From positions 3,562 to 43,838 of the forward strand of contig NZ_MRCB01000010.1 of the NCBI RefSeq assembly GCF_001904635.1: DNA of 40,277 nucleotides, written 5' to 3'. Of this stretch, positions 15,813 to 23,729 are shown piece by piece (within the stretch, counting starts at the first letter, position 1; every line of letters starts with the position of its first letter). The position numbers and the translations under genes are program-made. Below the pieces are notes generated by a model. It was not told the origin of the DNA and searched no databases. It saw nothing but the letters and a program-made list of their open reading frames with translations. Origin of the DNA: Hydrococcus rivularis NIES-593. GTDB lineage: Bacteria; Cyanobacteriota; Cyanobacteriia; Cyanobacteriales; Microcystaceae.

Positions 15813-16991
15813 ATGTTAAATCCGAACTTAGAAGAAATAGAACTCTCTAAAGAAGAGTATCAACGGTATTCTCGCCATATTATCTTGCCAGAAGTCGGGC
15901 TAGAAGGTCAAAAACGCCTTAAAGCTGCTAGCGTACTTTGTATCGGTACGGGTGGACTCGGTTCGCCTTTACTACTCTATTTAGCTGCTGCGGGAATCGG
16001 ACGCATCGGCATTGTCGATTTTGATGTAGTCGATAGTTCCAACTTGCAGCGTCAAATCATCCACGGAACTTCTTGGGTAGGGAAACCGAAAATTCAATCG
16101 GCCAAGGATCGCATTCTGGAGATTAACCCCTACTGTCAGGTGGACTTATATGAAGTCCGCCTCACCTCCGACAATGCCCTAGATATTCTCAAACCCTACG
16201 ATGTCATCATCGATGGAACTGATAACTTCCCCACCCGCTATCTCACCAACGATGCTTGCGTCATCTTGAATAAACCCAACGTTTACGGTTCTATTTTCCG
16301 CTTTGACGGACAAGCGACCGTTTTCAACTACCAAGACGGACCTAATTATCGCGATTTATACGAAGAACCACCACCGCCGGGAATGGTTCCCTCTTGCGCG
16401 GAAGGAGGAGTTTTAGGCGTTTTACCTGGGGTCATCGGTACGATTCAAGCTACCGAAGCCATTAAAATTATCTTGGGCGTACCCCCAGAAAATACCCTCA
16501 GCGGGCGGTTGCTGGTGTACAACGCCATGAATATGACGTTTCGGGAATTGAGACTCAGACGCAATCCCAATCTGGCTCCGATTGAGAAACTGATTGACTA
16601 CGAACAATTCTGCGGCATTCCTCAAGCAAAAGCACAGGAGGCGCAACAGCAGATGGAAATTTCAGAAATGACAGTTCAGGAGTTAAAAGCACTCATCGAC
16701 AGTGGTGCAGATGGTTACGTTCTAATTGACGTTCGCAACCCCAATGAATACGAAATTGCCAAAATTCCAGGATCGATTTTAATTCCGTTGCCTGAGATCG
16801 AAAATGGTTCGGGTATCGGAAAAGTTAAAGAACTGGTCAACGGTCATCGCTTAATCGCCCATTGCAAGATGGGAGGACGTTCTGCCAAGGCATTGAGCAT
16901 CCTCAAAGAAGCAGGTATTAAAGGCATCAACGTCAAAGGCGGAATTACTGCTTGGAGTAAGGAAATCGACCCCAGCGTCCCACAATACTGA
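15813..16991 (+). CDS. moeB: MoeB/ThiF-type adenylyltransferase with C-terminal rhodanese domain (MoeZ type)
   Basis: A 392-residue two-domain enzyme that activates the C-terminus of ubiquitin-like sulfur carriers (MoaD, ThiS or CysO type) and then transfers sulfur. Residues 1-265 form the E1-like domain, with the nucleotide loop GTGGLG (45-50), IVDFDVVDSSNLQRQ and the catalytic-region cysteine Cys195 in PPPPGMVPSCAEGG. The two CxxC zinc pairs of E. coli MoeB are absent, as is usual in MoeZ proteins. Residues 285-392 form a rhodanese domain with active-site Cys351 in HCKMGGRSA. The gene stands alone between a methyltransferase gene and a long intergenic region. Confidence 0.93.
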   Translation: MLNPNLEEIELSKEEYQRYSRHIILPEVGLEGQKRLKAASVLCIGTGGLGSPLLLYLAAAGIGRIGIVDFDVVDSSNLQRQIIHGTSWVGKPKIQSAKDRILEINPYCQVDLYEVRLTSDNALDILKPYDVIIDGTDNFPTRYLTNDACVILNKPNVYGSIFRFDGQATVFNYQDGPNYRDLYEEPPPPGMVPSCAEGGVLGVLPGVIGTIQATEAIKIILGVPPENTLSGRLLVYNAMNMTFRELRLRRNPNLAPIEKLIDYEQFCGIPQAKAQEAQQQMEISEMTVQELKALIDSGADGYVLIDVRNPNEYEIAKIPGSILIPLPEIENGSGIGKVKELVNGHRLIAHCKMGGRSAKALSILKEAGIKGINVKGGITAWSKEIDPSVPQY

Positions 16992-17020
16992 TTAAAATTT
17001 TGGGTCTTTTATCCTATTCC

Positions 17021-17052
17021 AATTAGGAACGGTTCGCCAACCGTTCCTAATT
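17021..17052. terminator. Perfect 14-bp hairpin after moeB
   Basis: AATTAGGAACGGTT (17021-17034) pairs perfectly with AACCGTTCCTAATT (17039-17052) around the loop CGCC, 30 bases after the moeB stop. There is no U-tract after it on either strand. It may be a factor-dependent or RNA-stabilising stem, or a repeat, rather than a classic terminator. Confidence 0.6.
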
Positions 17053-17108
17053 GCTGTTGGCAAAAGAATTTCTAGATAACAGATAAAAAATATTTTCTTT
17101 GTGATTTT

Positions 17109-17216
17109 TTAGAGTTGGGTCAGCAGCGCTACGATAATGCTCAAAGCCAAAATAATACCTACTATCGTCAAAACATCGCGAGTACGAGGTGTTGGGGGAA
17201 CGCCATATTCTGTCAT
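17109..17216 (-). CDS. Putative 35-residue single-span membrane peptide
   Basis: Translation from the ATG at 17216 gives 35 residues. A polar, proline-containing head (MTEYGVPPTPRTRDV) is followed by one clean membrane helix (LTIVGIILALSIIVALL) and the end TQL. An AAAAAGGAG sequence precedes the ATG with 13 bases between. The shape (short stromal or cytosolic head, one helix, almost no tail) is like the small subunits of photosynthetic complexes. It does not match PsbX, PsbM, PsbN, PetN, PetG, PetM, PsaM or PsbY as I remember them. It lies in an otherwise empty interval between moeB and ispH. It could be a real gene missed because of its size, but I cannot name it. Confidence 0.5.
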   Translation of the reverse strand: MTEYGVPPTPRTRDVLTIVGIILALSIIVALLTQL

Positions 17217-17449
17217 GACTAAAACTTGGCTCCTTTTTAGAAAACTATTGCGAACTTTTTATTAATATTCTGAGATAAATATAGATAAATACATCTATCT
17301 TGTGGATTATTTAAATCACAGTCATTTTCATAGTAATGGGAGATGAAATTTTTAGTTTTAAGGTGAAAGACAGAGGTTTTCTCCTTCTTTTGCTATACTC
17401 CATAAAAATTTAGAAATTTCAGAATTAAATTAATCTATATAAAGGAAGA

Positions 17450-17489
17450 GAAAGCCTATCCTTGCTGGTTTAGCTTAGGACAAGCTTTC
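17450..17489 (-). terminator. Probable terminator of ispH
   Basis: On the minus strand, GAAAGCTTGTCCT (from 17489 down) can pair with AGGATAGGCTTTC (down to 17450). This gives 13 consecutive pairs including two G-U, around a 14-base loop, about 20 bases after the ispH stop. The following TCTTCCTTTATATAG is T-rich but not a clean U-tract. Confidence 0.5.
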
Positions 17490-17509
17490 GGGTTTAGGTT
17501 TATTAAAAA

Positions 17510-18718
17510 TTAAGCGATCGCGATCGATCCCTTCAATTCAAATAATTTCTCGATCGCCTCTTCTACGATCTTATCTGGCGTAGAGGCGCCAGAAGTGACT
17601 CCAACGACGATAGAACCTTCTGGCAGCCAATTTTCTGTCACTTCTAAATCCTTACCCAGTGGTTTGTGTTCGATGCGATTGCCTGGACCAATACGAGCTG
17701 CACTGTCGATATGATAGGAGGGAATGCCGCGCTCGATCGCGATCTCTTGCAGGTGAGTCGTATTAGACGAGTTGTAGCCGCCGATGACCAACATCAAAGT
17801 TAAACTTTCTTCGACGAGGTTAAACATTGCATCCTGACGTTCTTGAGTGGCATCGCAGATAGTATTGAAGCTCATAAAATGCCGATCTAACTCCGTGGGA
17901 CCATATTTCTTAAGCATGGTTCGCTCAAAAAGCTTGCCGATTTGTTCGGTTTCGCTTTTGAGCATGGTAGTTTGGTTGGCAATGCCAATTTGTTCCAAAT
18001 CCCTGTCAGGATCGAAGCCTTCTGAATAGGCGTTTTTAAACTTCGTTAGAAATTCTTCTCTATTGCCGCCGTTGAGAATATAGTCGCAGACGTAATTAGC
18101 TTGTTCTAAATTGAGGACGACTAAATAGGTTCCTGCAAAAGAACTGGTCGCGATCGTTTCTTCATGATTGTATTTGCCGTGAATAATAGAAGTATAATTG
18201 CGTTTTTTATGCTTTTCGACCGAATTCCAAACTTTAGAGACCCAAGGACAAGTCGTATCCACAATCGTGCAACCTTTTTCGTTGAGCAGTTGCATTTCCG
18301 CGACACTAGCACCGAAGGCGGGTAAAATCACGACATCGCCGCTCTCGACAACGGAAAAATCTTTTTTGCCATCTACAACAGAAATAAATCCTACTTCCAT
18401 CTCCCGCAAACGCTGATTCACTGACGGGTTATGAATAATTTCATTGGTAATCCAAATCCGTTCGGTGGGGAAGTGCTGGCGGGTTTCATACGCCATCGCG
18501 ACTGCGCGTTCGACTCCCCAACAAAAACCGAACGCTTCCGCCAGTCGAATCGTAACCTCTCCCCGTTGCAGCCGATAGTTATTGTTGCGGATTTCTTGAA
18601 TTAGATTGCTTTGATATTCGGTATTCAAAACCCCCATGACTTCGGCTTCGCGACCGAATCCCTTACGGTGGTAGTTTTCAGACTGTTGCAGCGATCGCTT
18701 AAAGGCTTTAGTATCCAT
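17510..18718 (-). CDS. ispH: 4-hydroxy-3-methylbut-2-enyl diphosphate reductase
   Basis: A 402-residue IspH/LytB, the last enzyme of the MEP isoprenoid pathway. It reduces HMBPP to IPP and DMAPP with an iron-sulfur cluster. The cluster ligands are Cys66 ([12 protein letters not shown]), Cys156 ([13 protein letters not shown]) and Cys287 ([13 protein letters not shown]). The protein is about 80 residues longer than E. coli IspH, with the N-terminal extension [20 protein letters not shown], typical of the cyanobacterial and plastid form that uses ferredoxin. It stands alone on the minus strand, with a probable terminator downstream. Its products feed carotenoid, phytol and quinone synthesis. 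Confidence 0.96.
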   Translation of the reverse strand: MDTKAFKRSLQQSENYHRKGFGREAEVMGVLNTEYQSNLIQEIRNNNYRLQRGEVTIRLAEAFGFCWGVERAVAMAYETRQHFPTERIWITNEIIHNPSVNQRLREMEVGFISVVDGKKDFSVVESGDVVILPAFGASVAEMQLLNEKGCTIVDTTCPWVSKVWNSVEKHKKRNYTSIIHGKYNHEETIATSSFAGTYLVVLNLEQANYVCDYILNGGNREEFLTKFKNAYSEGFDPDRDLEQIGIANQTTMLKSETEQIGKLFERTMLKKYGPTELDRHFMSFNTICDATQERQDAMFNLVEESLTLMLVIGGYNSSNTTHLQEIAIERGIPSYHIDSAARIGPGNRIEHKPLGKDLEVTENWLPEGSIVVGVTSGASTPDKIVEEAIEKLFELKGSIAIA

Positions 18719-18939
18719 GTTTTTACAAGCTATGTTCCCTTATTCTTAACTCATTGTAGAGGCGACCCCTAGCGATAACCAAATCCTGTAGAAGCGATCG
18801 CTCCAATCGATTTACAATTTTTTTATCCAATGAGAGAGTTTGAGAGAGCTATAAAACCCCGTCCTCATTTAACCTCATTCATGTTCATCAACAGTGCCAC
18901 AAACAAATTCATGGTCATAGAGCTTAGTCCAGATAGCTT

Positions 18940-19015
18940 GAGCCGTGTGATGAAAAATCGTCGAGCACGGTTCTTAGAGGGGGAGGATATGGCGACATAT
19001 TCCTCTCTACTCGAC
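18940..19015 (+). mobile_element. 3' end of a group II intron (domains V and VI), 5' part and reverse transcriptase missing
   Basis: GAGCCGTG (18940-18947) pairs with CACGGTTC (18966-18973, one G-U). It contains the catalytic AGC triad at 18941-18943 and a GAAAA-type loop, so it is a recognisable domain V. It is preceded by AGCTT and followed by the linker TTAGAGGGGG typical of bacterial introns. Domain VI follows as GAGGATATG (18983-18991), a GCGA loop and CATATTCCTC (18996-19005), ending CTACTCGAC near 19015. No reverse transcriptase and no 5' GTGYG end are visible upstream. This is a truncated intron, about 30 bases before the Gfo/Idh start codon. The boundaries are approximate. Confidence 0.8.
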
Positions 19016-19045
19016 AAAGACATCGAGCGTAGCGAGGTGGCTTAA

Positions 19046-20080
19046 GTGGGGGAGGATGTCAAGAAAACTGGAATTGTTATTTTAGGGGTCGGACGCTGGG
19101 GTGTCCATTGGGTACGAAATTTTTTTCACCATCCCCAAGCCGAACTTCTTGCCATTGTCGATCTCTCTGCTCAAAGATTAGCAGAATGTCGCGAGAAATT
19201 TCATCTCGACGAGACGAAAGTAGTTCTCGCCAAGGATTGGGAAGCGGTACGACAGCTAAAAGGCATCGATGCAGTAGTCATGGCTACGCCTGCTTCGACT
19301 CATTATCCACTCATTGCCGATGCGTTACGGCTTGGCTATCATGTTTTGGCAGAAAAACCCCTTACCCTCGATCCGAGTGAATGCTTAGAACTGACGCGCC
19401 TTGCTCAACAACAACAGCGACAGTTATTGGTCGATCATACCTATCTATTTCATCCTGCCGTGGAACGAGGTCGGCAAGTAGCGCGATCGCAACAGTTAGG
19501 AGAATTGCGCTATGGTTATGCCAGTCGTACCCATTTAGGACCAGTCCGTCAAGATGTGGATGCTTTGTGGGACTTAGCAATTCACGATATTGCCATTTTT
19601 AATGATTGGTTGGGGCAAATTCCTACGCAGGTGCAGGCTAGGGGAAGCGTTTGGTTGCAAGAGGGTTTGCCGGATTTAGTTTGGGCGACGCTGATTTATC
19701 CAAATGGGTTTCAAGCCAATCTTCATTTGTGTTGGTTGAATCCCGACAAACAGCGACGACTCTGTTTGGTGGGAACGCAGGGAAGTTTAATTTTTGATGA
19801 GATGAACTTACAAGCACCGTTAATGCTTCAGCATGGCTATTTTCAAAAGCAAGGAGAAGGGTTTATTCCTGTCGGACAATCAAGCGAGGTGTTGGAAATC
19901 GAAGCGGCTGAACCGTTGAAAAAAGTTTGCGATCGCTTTTTGCAAATGATTCGTTCTCAAGAAACTTGTTCCCTTTCTTCTGGTTGGGTTGGCGCTCAAT
20001 TAGTACAAGTTCTCAGTTGTTTGAGCCTTTCTCTACAACGACAAGGAGAGATAATTTTTGTGCCTCAGTTGCACCAGTGA
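19046..20080 (+). CDS. Gfo/Idh/MocA-family oxidoreductase
   Basis: A 344-residue NAD(P)-dependent oxidoreductase of the glucose-fructose oxidoreductase/inositol dehydrogenase family. The Rossmann motif is ILGVGRWGVHWVRNF, followed by AIVDLSAQRL. The family lysine lies in HVLAEKPLTLDP, and the substrate-side histidines in LLVDHTYLFHPA and LWDLAIHDIAI. The start is a GTG at 19046, preceded by GAGG at 19034-19037 with 8 bases between. No in-frame ATG is available upstream of the fold. A group II intron 3' end lies directly upstream, so the native promoter or N-terminus may have been altered. The substrate (sugar, polyol or UDP-sugar) is unknown. Confidence 0.9.
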   Translation: MGEDVKKTGIVILGVGRWGVHWVRNFFHHPQAELLAIVDLSAQRLAECREKFHLDETKVVLAKDWEAVRQLKGIDAVVMATPASTHYPLIADALRLGYHVLAEKPLTLDPSECLELTRLAQQQQRQLLVDHTYLFHPAVERGRQVARSQQLGELRYGYASRTHLGPVRQDVDALWDLAIHDIAIFNDWLGQIPTQVQARGSVWLQEGLPDLVWATLIYPNGFQANLHLCWLNPDKQRRLCLVGTQGSLIFDEMNLQAPLMLQHGYFQKQGEGFIPVGQSSEVLEIEAAEPLKKVCDRFLQMIRSQETCSLSSGWVGAQLVQVLSCLSLSLQRQGEIIFVPQLHQ

Positions 20081-20215
20081 TGGTGCTTCGCGACGGATTC
20101 GGACATTATGAACCTTCGCCTTCAAAGTTAGCCGCCGCGCAGGAGGCAAGCGGAGCGTCCAAGCAGCGCCAAATTATTACTGATATTAAATCTGGTTGAA
20201 CAAGCATAGTATTGG

Positions 20216-20257
20216 GTAGTGCAAGCATCCCGCTCGCGAGTAAGATGCTCGCACTAC
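20216..20257. repeat. REP-like palindrome
   Basis: GTAGTGCAAGCATC (20216-20229) faces GATGCTCGCACTAC (20244-20257). The 14-bp arms have one mismatch and a short spacer containing CTCGCGAG. It looks like a dispersed intergenic palindrome, and it sits immediately left of a MITE-like repeat copy. Confidence 0.7.
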
Positions 20258-20266
20258 CTACTTATG

Positions 20267-20349
20267 CTTCTCCCCTCTCCCAAATAGGGAGAGGGGTTGG
20301 GGGTGAGGGCAATCGACTATTTCTGTCATTAATGAATGAAAAATGGTAT
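20267..20349 (+). repeat. MITE-like repeat, copy 1 (left end missing)
   Basis: Bases 20267-20349 match the copy at 38849-38933: a CCTCTCCC-AAATA-GGGAGAGG hairpin, a GGGGGTGAGGGC segment, a CAATCGACTAT segment, and the right end TCATTAATGAATGAAAAATGGTAT. The left terminal inverted repeat present in copy 2 is replaced here by an unrelated palindrome, so this copy is 5'-truncated. Confidence 0.85.
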
Positions 20350-20518
20350 TAGCACCTATTTTAAGAGGTTTGAAATCAGGAAGATATTTTTTCTTTTTCT
20401 CCTTGAAAGGAGAAGCTTGTACCCTCTTAAATTTTGAATTTTGAATTGTTTTGGAGAGATTGCCGAGCTAAACGCGATCGTGCTTAACTTGTATAAAGTT
20501 AATTCAATCGCGTTATAG

Positions 20519-20788
20519 ATGAAAATCGATTTTATAACTCTGTTGGGATTAATAGCTGGAATTCTGACGACGCTTGCCTATCTACCGCAGGCGATCAAAA
20601 CTTGGCAATCTAAATCGGCTGACGACATTTCCTGGAGCATGTTGATAATTCTCAGCGTGGGAATCGTGCTATGGCTAGTATACGGCGTTTCGATTCGCAA
20701 CATCCCCTTGATTGTCGCAAATGTGGTGACTTTTTTTCTAACCTCTATAATCTTGGTTTTGAAAATTCGATACAAGAATGTTGTCTAG
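20519..20788 (+). CDS. SemiSWEET-family sugar transporter (PQ-loop)
   Basis: An 89-residue protein with three membrane helices (about residues 5-20, 38-56 and 64-83). This is the triple-helix unit of SemiSWEETs, which dimerise to transport sugars down their gradient. The PQ motif is in TLAYLPQAIKTWQSKSADDI, followed by SWSMLIILSVGIVLWLVYG. The length is exactly that of the family (85-100). The substrate is not determinable. Monocistronic. Confidence 0.92.
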   Translation: MKIDFITLLGLIAGILTTLAYLPQAIKTWQSKSADDISWSMLIILSVGIVLWLVYGVSIRNIPLIVANVVTFFLTSIILVLKIRYKNVV

Positions 20789-20930
20789 AAAGATCGAGGT
20801 TTGAATAGCGATTCGGAGTCAGCAAAGCTTTAAGAAGATCGAATAGCTGATTGGCAAGCAGCATCCGCTTGGCAACTGCTATCCTGAGTCCCAGGACGAC
20901 AGGATTCTTGAATCAATAAAAAAATTTTTG

Positions 20931-21719
20931 ATGCTTCCAATTAAAACCTATAACCAAGAGCGAATAAAGATCGATATTACTAAAGATACTTGCGATCGCA
21001 TAGAAAATCACTATGGAAGTTTGGCTAAATTTATAGATAAATTACAGTCTTTCAATGTCACTTTGGAGAAGAATAGAGACGAATATAATATCAATCCCTA
21101 TTCCGACAAACTCGGACAAGGAATTTATATCCTCGCTAAAGATAGTTCTGAATTAGAAATCTTTCCTCATGCTAGTCTAGCTTTCAAATGCTCTCAAGGA
21201 AAATTCTTGGCTGAAAATCTGAAAAAACAGTTTGACAGGAGCATTCAACTGTCTATTGAGTTTGAAACTAAACTCAATGCTAAAGAAAGAGCGATGCTGC
21301 AAATTTGTCCGGTTTATTTGCATTTTGAAACCAGCGCGATCGATGTCTTTTTTAAACAGATTCTCTTTATGCAAAATATTGAAGGCGGCGTAACATTAGG
21401 AGAAACAAAAACTGGTTTTAGTCTGGAATTCTGCCAAGTTTTTAAGATACCTAGTCTCGAAGAAATTCTTGTCAAGCCTCAGTTTAATTTACATCTATTA
21501 CTAGATAAAGATCGTCAACGACAACTCTTAAAAATTCAAACAGTTTATCTGTTTCGGAGATTGTTATCAAAAGGAATTAGAATTTTTAGTTTAAATCAAA
21601 AAAATATTTTGCTCTCTCAAGATAAATATATAATTATCGATCCCACTATAGATTTTTTGAAGCCTATATCTCCACTTTATAATATCTTGACCTATCAACT
21701 GTGTACTCACATAGCATAA
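20931..21719 (+). CDS. Uncharacterised protein with degenerate kinase-like C-terminal motifs
   Basis: A 262-residue soluble protein from the ATG at 20931 (a TTG three bases earlier is also in frame). I do not recognise the family. The middle region has LGQGIYILAKDSSELEIFPH (residues 61-80). The C-terminal part contains FSLNQKNILLSQDKYIIIDP (residues 219-238). That resembles the H-x-D-x4-N-I-L catalytic loop and the following IDF/IDP metal-binding strand of small-molecule and RIO-like kinases, but the catalytic His/Asp pair is replaced. It may be a pseudokinase-like or glycan-related protein, which is inference from short motifs. AT-rich, monocistronic. Confidence 0.65.
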   Translation: MLPIKTYNQERIKIDITKDTCDRIENHYGSLAKFIDKLQSFNVTLEKNRDEYNINPYSDKLGQGIYILAKDSSELEIFPHASLAFKCSQGKFLAENLKKQFDRSIQLSIEFETKLNAKERAMLQICPVYLHFETSAIDVFFKQILFMQNIEGGVTLGETKTGFSLEFCQVFKIPSLEEILVKPQFNLHLLLDKDRQRQLLKIQTVYLFRRLLSKGIRIFSLNQKNILLSQDKYIIIDPTIDFLKPISPLYNILTYQLCTHIA

Positions 21720-21975
21720 ATTTTCGGAGCCCTGTTTCTTCATTCTTGCACTTACGCTTTACCCCACAAGAGAATTCATGACATTTATGGTGCCTTAAAC
21801 CTCGATGCTGTTTTTGCGAGTCGCCGAACTCGAATCGAATGAGGATAGTTTATTTAAATTACCAGCAGATCTACAAAAATCAGTGTAATTACTGAGTTAC
21901 GAGTCTCTGTATTTAATTTAAAATTCTATTTTAGATCTATCGATCGCAAACCTTACGAGTTCTGTTGGAACTGGG

Positions 21976-22956
21976 ATGGATTCTTCTGCGCACCTGCAAA
22001 CCGAATCAACCACCGCCAAACCAATGCCAGTAGTGCAAACTTGGAATTTGGGGAAAATATACCGCACAGGCTTTTGGCTCAATCAAAAAATTCAATCCTT
22101 AAAAAGCTGCTCTCTGTCAGTATATGAGGGAGAAACTTTTGGCTTGCTCGGACCTAACGGCGCGGGAAAAACGACTTTATTAAAGACGCTACTAGGCATA
22201 GTCCGCCCTACTACAGGACGCGCTGTATTACTCGATCGTCCCATAGGCGATCGCTGTGTCAAACAACGAATCGGCTATCTTCCCGAAAATGCCTATTACT
22301 ACGATTATCTCACGGGGATAGAATTTTTACAGTTTGCCGCTGGCATCTTTCAAATCCCTGCATCGGTGCAGAAAAAACGCATTCCCGAACTTCTCGATTT
22401 GGTGGGATTAGATCGCAAAACTGCTCGCAAAAAGCAACTGAGACAGTATTCTAAGGGAATGCTGCAACGCATTGGCATGGCGCAGGCATTGATCAACGAT
22501 CCCGAATTGGTCTTTTTAGACGAACCGATGTCGGGACTCGATCCGATGGGACGTTACCAAGTTAGGGAAATTATTCTCTCCCTCAAAAAACAGGGAAAAA
22601 CTATCTTTTTTAATTCTCACGTCCTATCGGATGTCGAGCAAATTTGCGATCGCATTGCCATCTTAGCCAGAGGAGAATTAATTTGTATGGGTTCTCTCGA
22701 TGAGATTCTCGGTAGAGCAGACATTTACCAAGTCGTCGTCAAGGGAGGCGATGCCGAAGAACTCAAGCAGTGGATTGATGAGTTAATCTGGGAAGATAGT
22801 TGCTGGCACGGTCATCTCAAAGGCGATCCTCAAGAATTTCTCGTTGCGATCGATAAAATGAATGCCCAACTTATTAGCATGAACCTAGCGCGTGCTTCCC
22901 TGGAAGAATTTTTTATCCGTCAGTTGAGAGAGCGAGGGATTACTTCTAGCCAGTAG
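21976..22956 (+). CDS. ABC transporter ATP-binding protein
   Basis: A 326-residue ATPase of the ABC-2/CcmA-like class. Walker A is GLLGPNGAGKTTLLKTLLG, the signature is QYSKGMLQRIGMAQAL (the SKGM variant usual in this class), Walker B is ELVFLDEPMSGLDPMGR, and the H-loop is FFNSHVLSDVEQ. About 70 C-terminal residues after the core (ADIYQVVVKGGDAEELKQWI onward) form the accessory domain. No permease gene is adjacent on either side, so the membrane partner is encoded elsewhere. Substrates could be lipids, polysaccharides or drugs. Confidence 0.93.
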   Translation: MDSSAHLQTESTTAKPMPVVQTWNLGKIYRTGFWLNQKIQSLKSCSLSVYEGETFGLLGPNGAGKTTLLKTLLGIVRPTTGRAVLLDRPIGDRCVKQRIGYLPENAYYYDYLTGIEFLQFAAGIFQIPASVQKKRIPELLDLVGLDRKTARKKQLRQYSKGMLQRIGMAQALINDPELVFLDEPMSGLDPMGRYQVREIILSLKKQGKTIFFNSHVLSDVEQICDRIAILARGELICMGSLDEILGRADIYQVVVKGGDAEELKQWIDELIWEDSCWHGHLKGDPQEFLVAIDKMNAQLISMNLARASLEEFFIRQLRERGITSSQ

Positions 22957-23043
22957 CAACTAATTAGTCAGTTAACGGACATTGTGTTGTAATGAAAGGA
23001 TAGCCGTTGCACAATTGTTGCTGTTTCTACAAACAAACCTTTG

Positions 23044-23727
23044 ATGGAGACTAAAGCCATTGGCGAGCTTTTTCCTTTATTTATCGGCGCCAGTCCAGAA
23101 ACGTTAGAAAGGCTTGTTTCTGTTGCCCAAAAACAGGACTACTCAAAAGATAGTGCCGTTATTACGGAATCTGCCTGGGGCAAGGCGGTTTTCTTTATTG
23201 TCTGCGGTTGGGTAAAAATCCGCTCTTTGTATGGCAATCGGGAAGTTACCCTAGAAATTCTTAGTCGCGGCAATTGTTTTGGCGAGATGGCAGTCCTCGA
23301 TGAATCTCCTCGCGCTACAGAAGCGATCGCACTTTCTGACGTACGATTACTAAGTATTTCGGCTCAACGCTTCCTGCAAATGCTCCTCAAAGATCCCGCG
23401 CTGCATCACCGCATGTTACAGTTAATGGCACACAGAATGCGCCAATTGTACTATCGTTTTCAATTATATCGTCATCCTCCTAGATTTAAGCTAATTAAAA
23501 CATTAATTTTTCTTGCAGAGAACTACGGTCAACCTACGGAAAAAGGTACTAAAATTTTAAATATTCCCCATCAAGATTTAGCCGATCTGGCAGGCATTAA
23601 CTGTGAAGAAACGAGCCGACTTTTGAATAAATTGCAGGATAGAGGTTGGCTAGAAATCGAACCGAGCGATCGCGCTTTATACTTAACGAATATCAAACAA
23701 CTCTATCACCTTGCCAAACAGTTATAA
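23044..23727 (+). CDS. Crp/Fnr-family transcriptional regulator
   Basis: A 227-residue regulator. Residues 1-125 form a cyclic-nucleotide-binding-like beta-roll, with GNCFGEMAVLDESPRATEAI matching the phosphate-binding cassette region including the arginine. A long dimerisation helix follows (LHHRMLQLMAHRMRQLYYRF). The C-terminal winged helix has the recognition stretch IPHQDLADLAGINCEETSRLLNKL. The cassette arginine and glutamate are kept, so cAMP or a related nucleotide is possible. I start at the ATG at 23044. A TTG immediately before it is also in frame. The stop is 2 bases before the M61 peptidase start, so the two are co-transcribed. Confidence 0.9.
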   Translation: METKAIGELFPLFIGASPETLERLVSVAQKQDYSKDSAVITESAWGKAVFFIVCGWVKIRSLYGNREVTLEILSRGNCFGEMAVLDESPRATEAIALSDVRLLSISAQRFLQMLLKDPALHHRMLQLMAHRMRQLYYRFQLYRHPPRFKLIKTLIFLAENYGQPTEKGTKILNIPHQDLADLAGINCEETSRLLNKLQDRGWLEIEPSDRALYLTNIKQLYHLAKQL

Positions 23728-23729
23728 GC

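Noticed and set aside
18830-19045. 71-codon ORF before the oxidoreductase
   Set aside because: The stretch overlaps the domain V and VI structures of a group II intron. The frame is better explained as RNA structure than as protein.
19108-19602. Overlapping short ORFs within the Gfo/Idh gene
   Set aside because: They are out-of-frame shadows of a gene with intact Rossmann and catalytic motifs.
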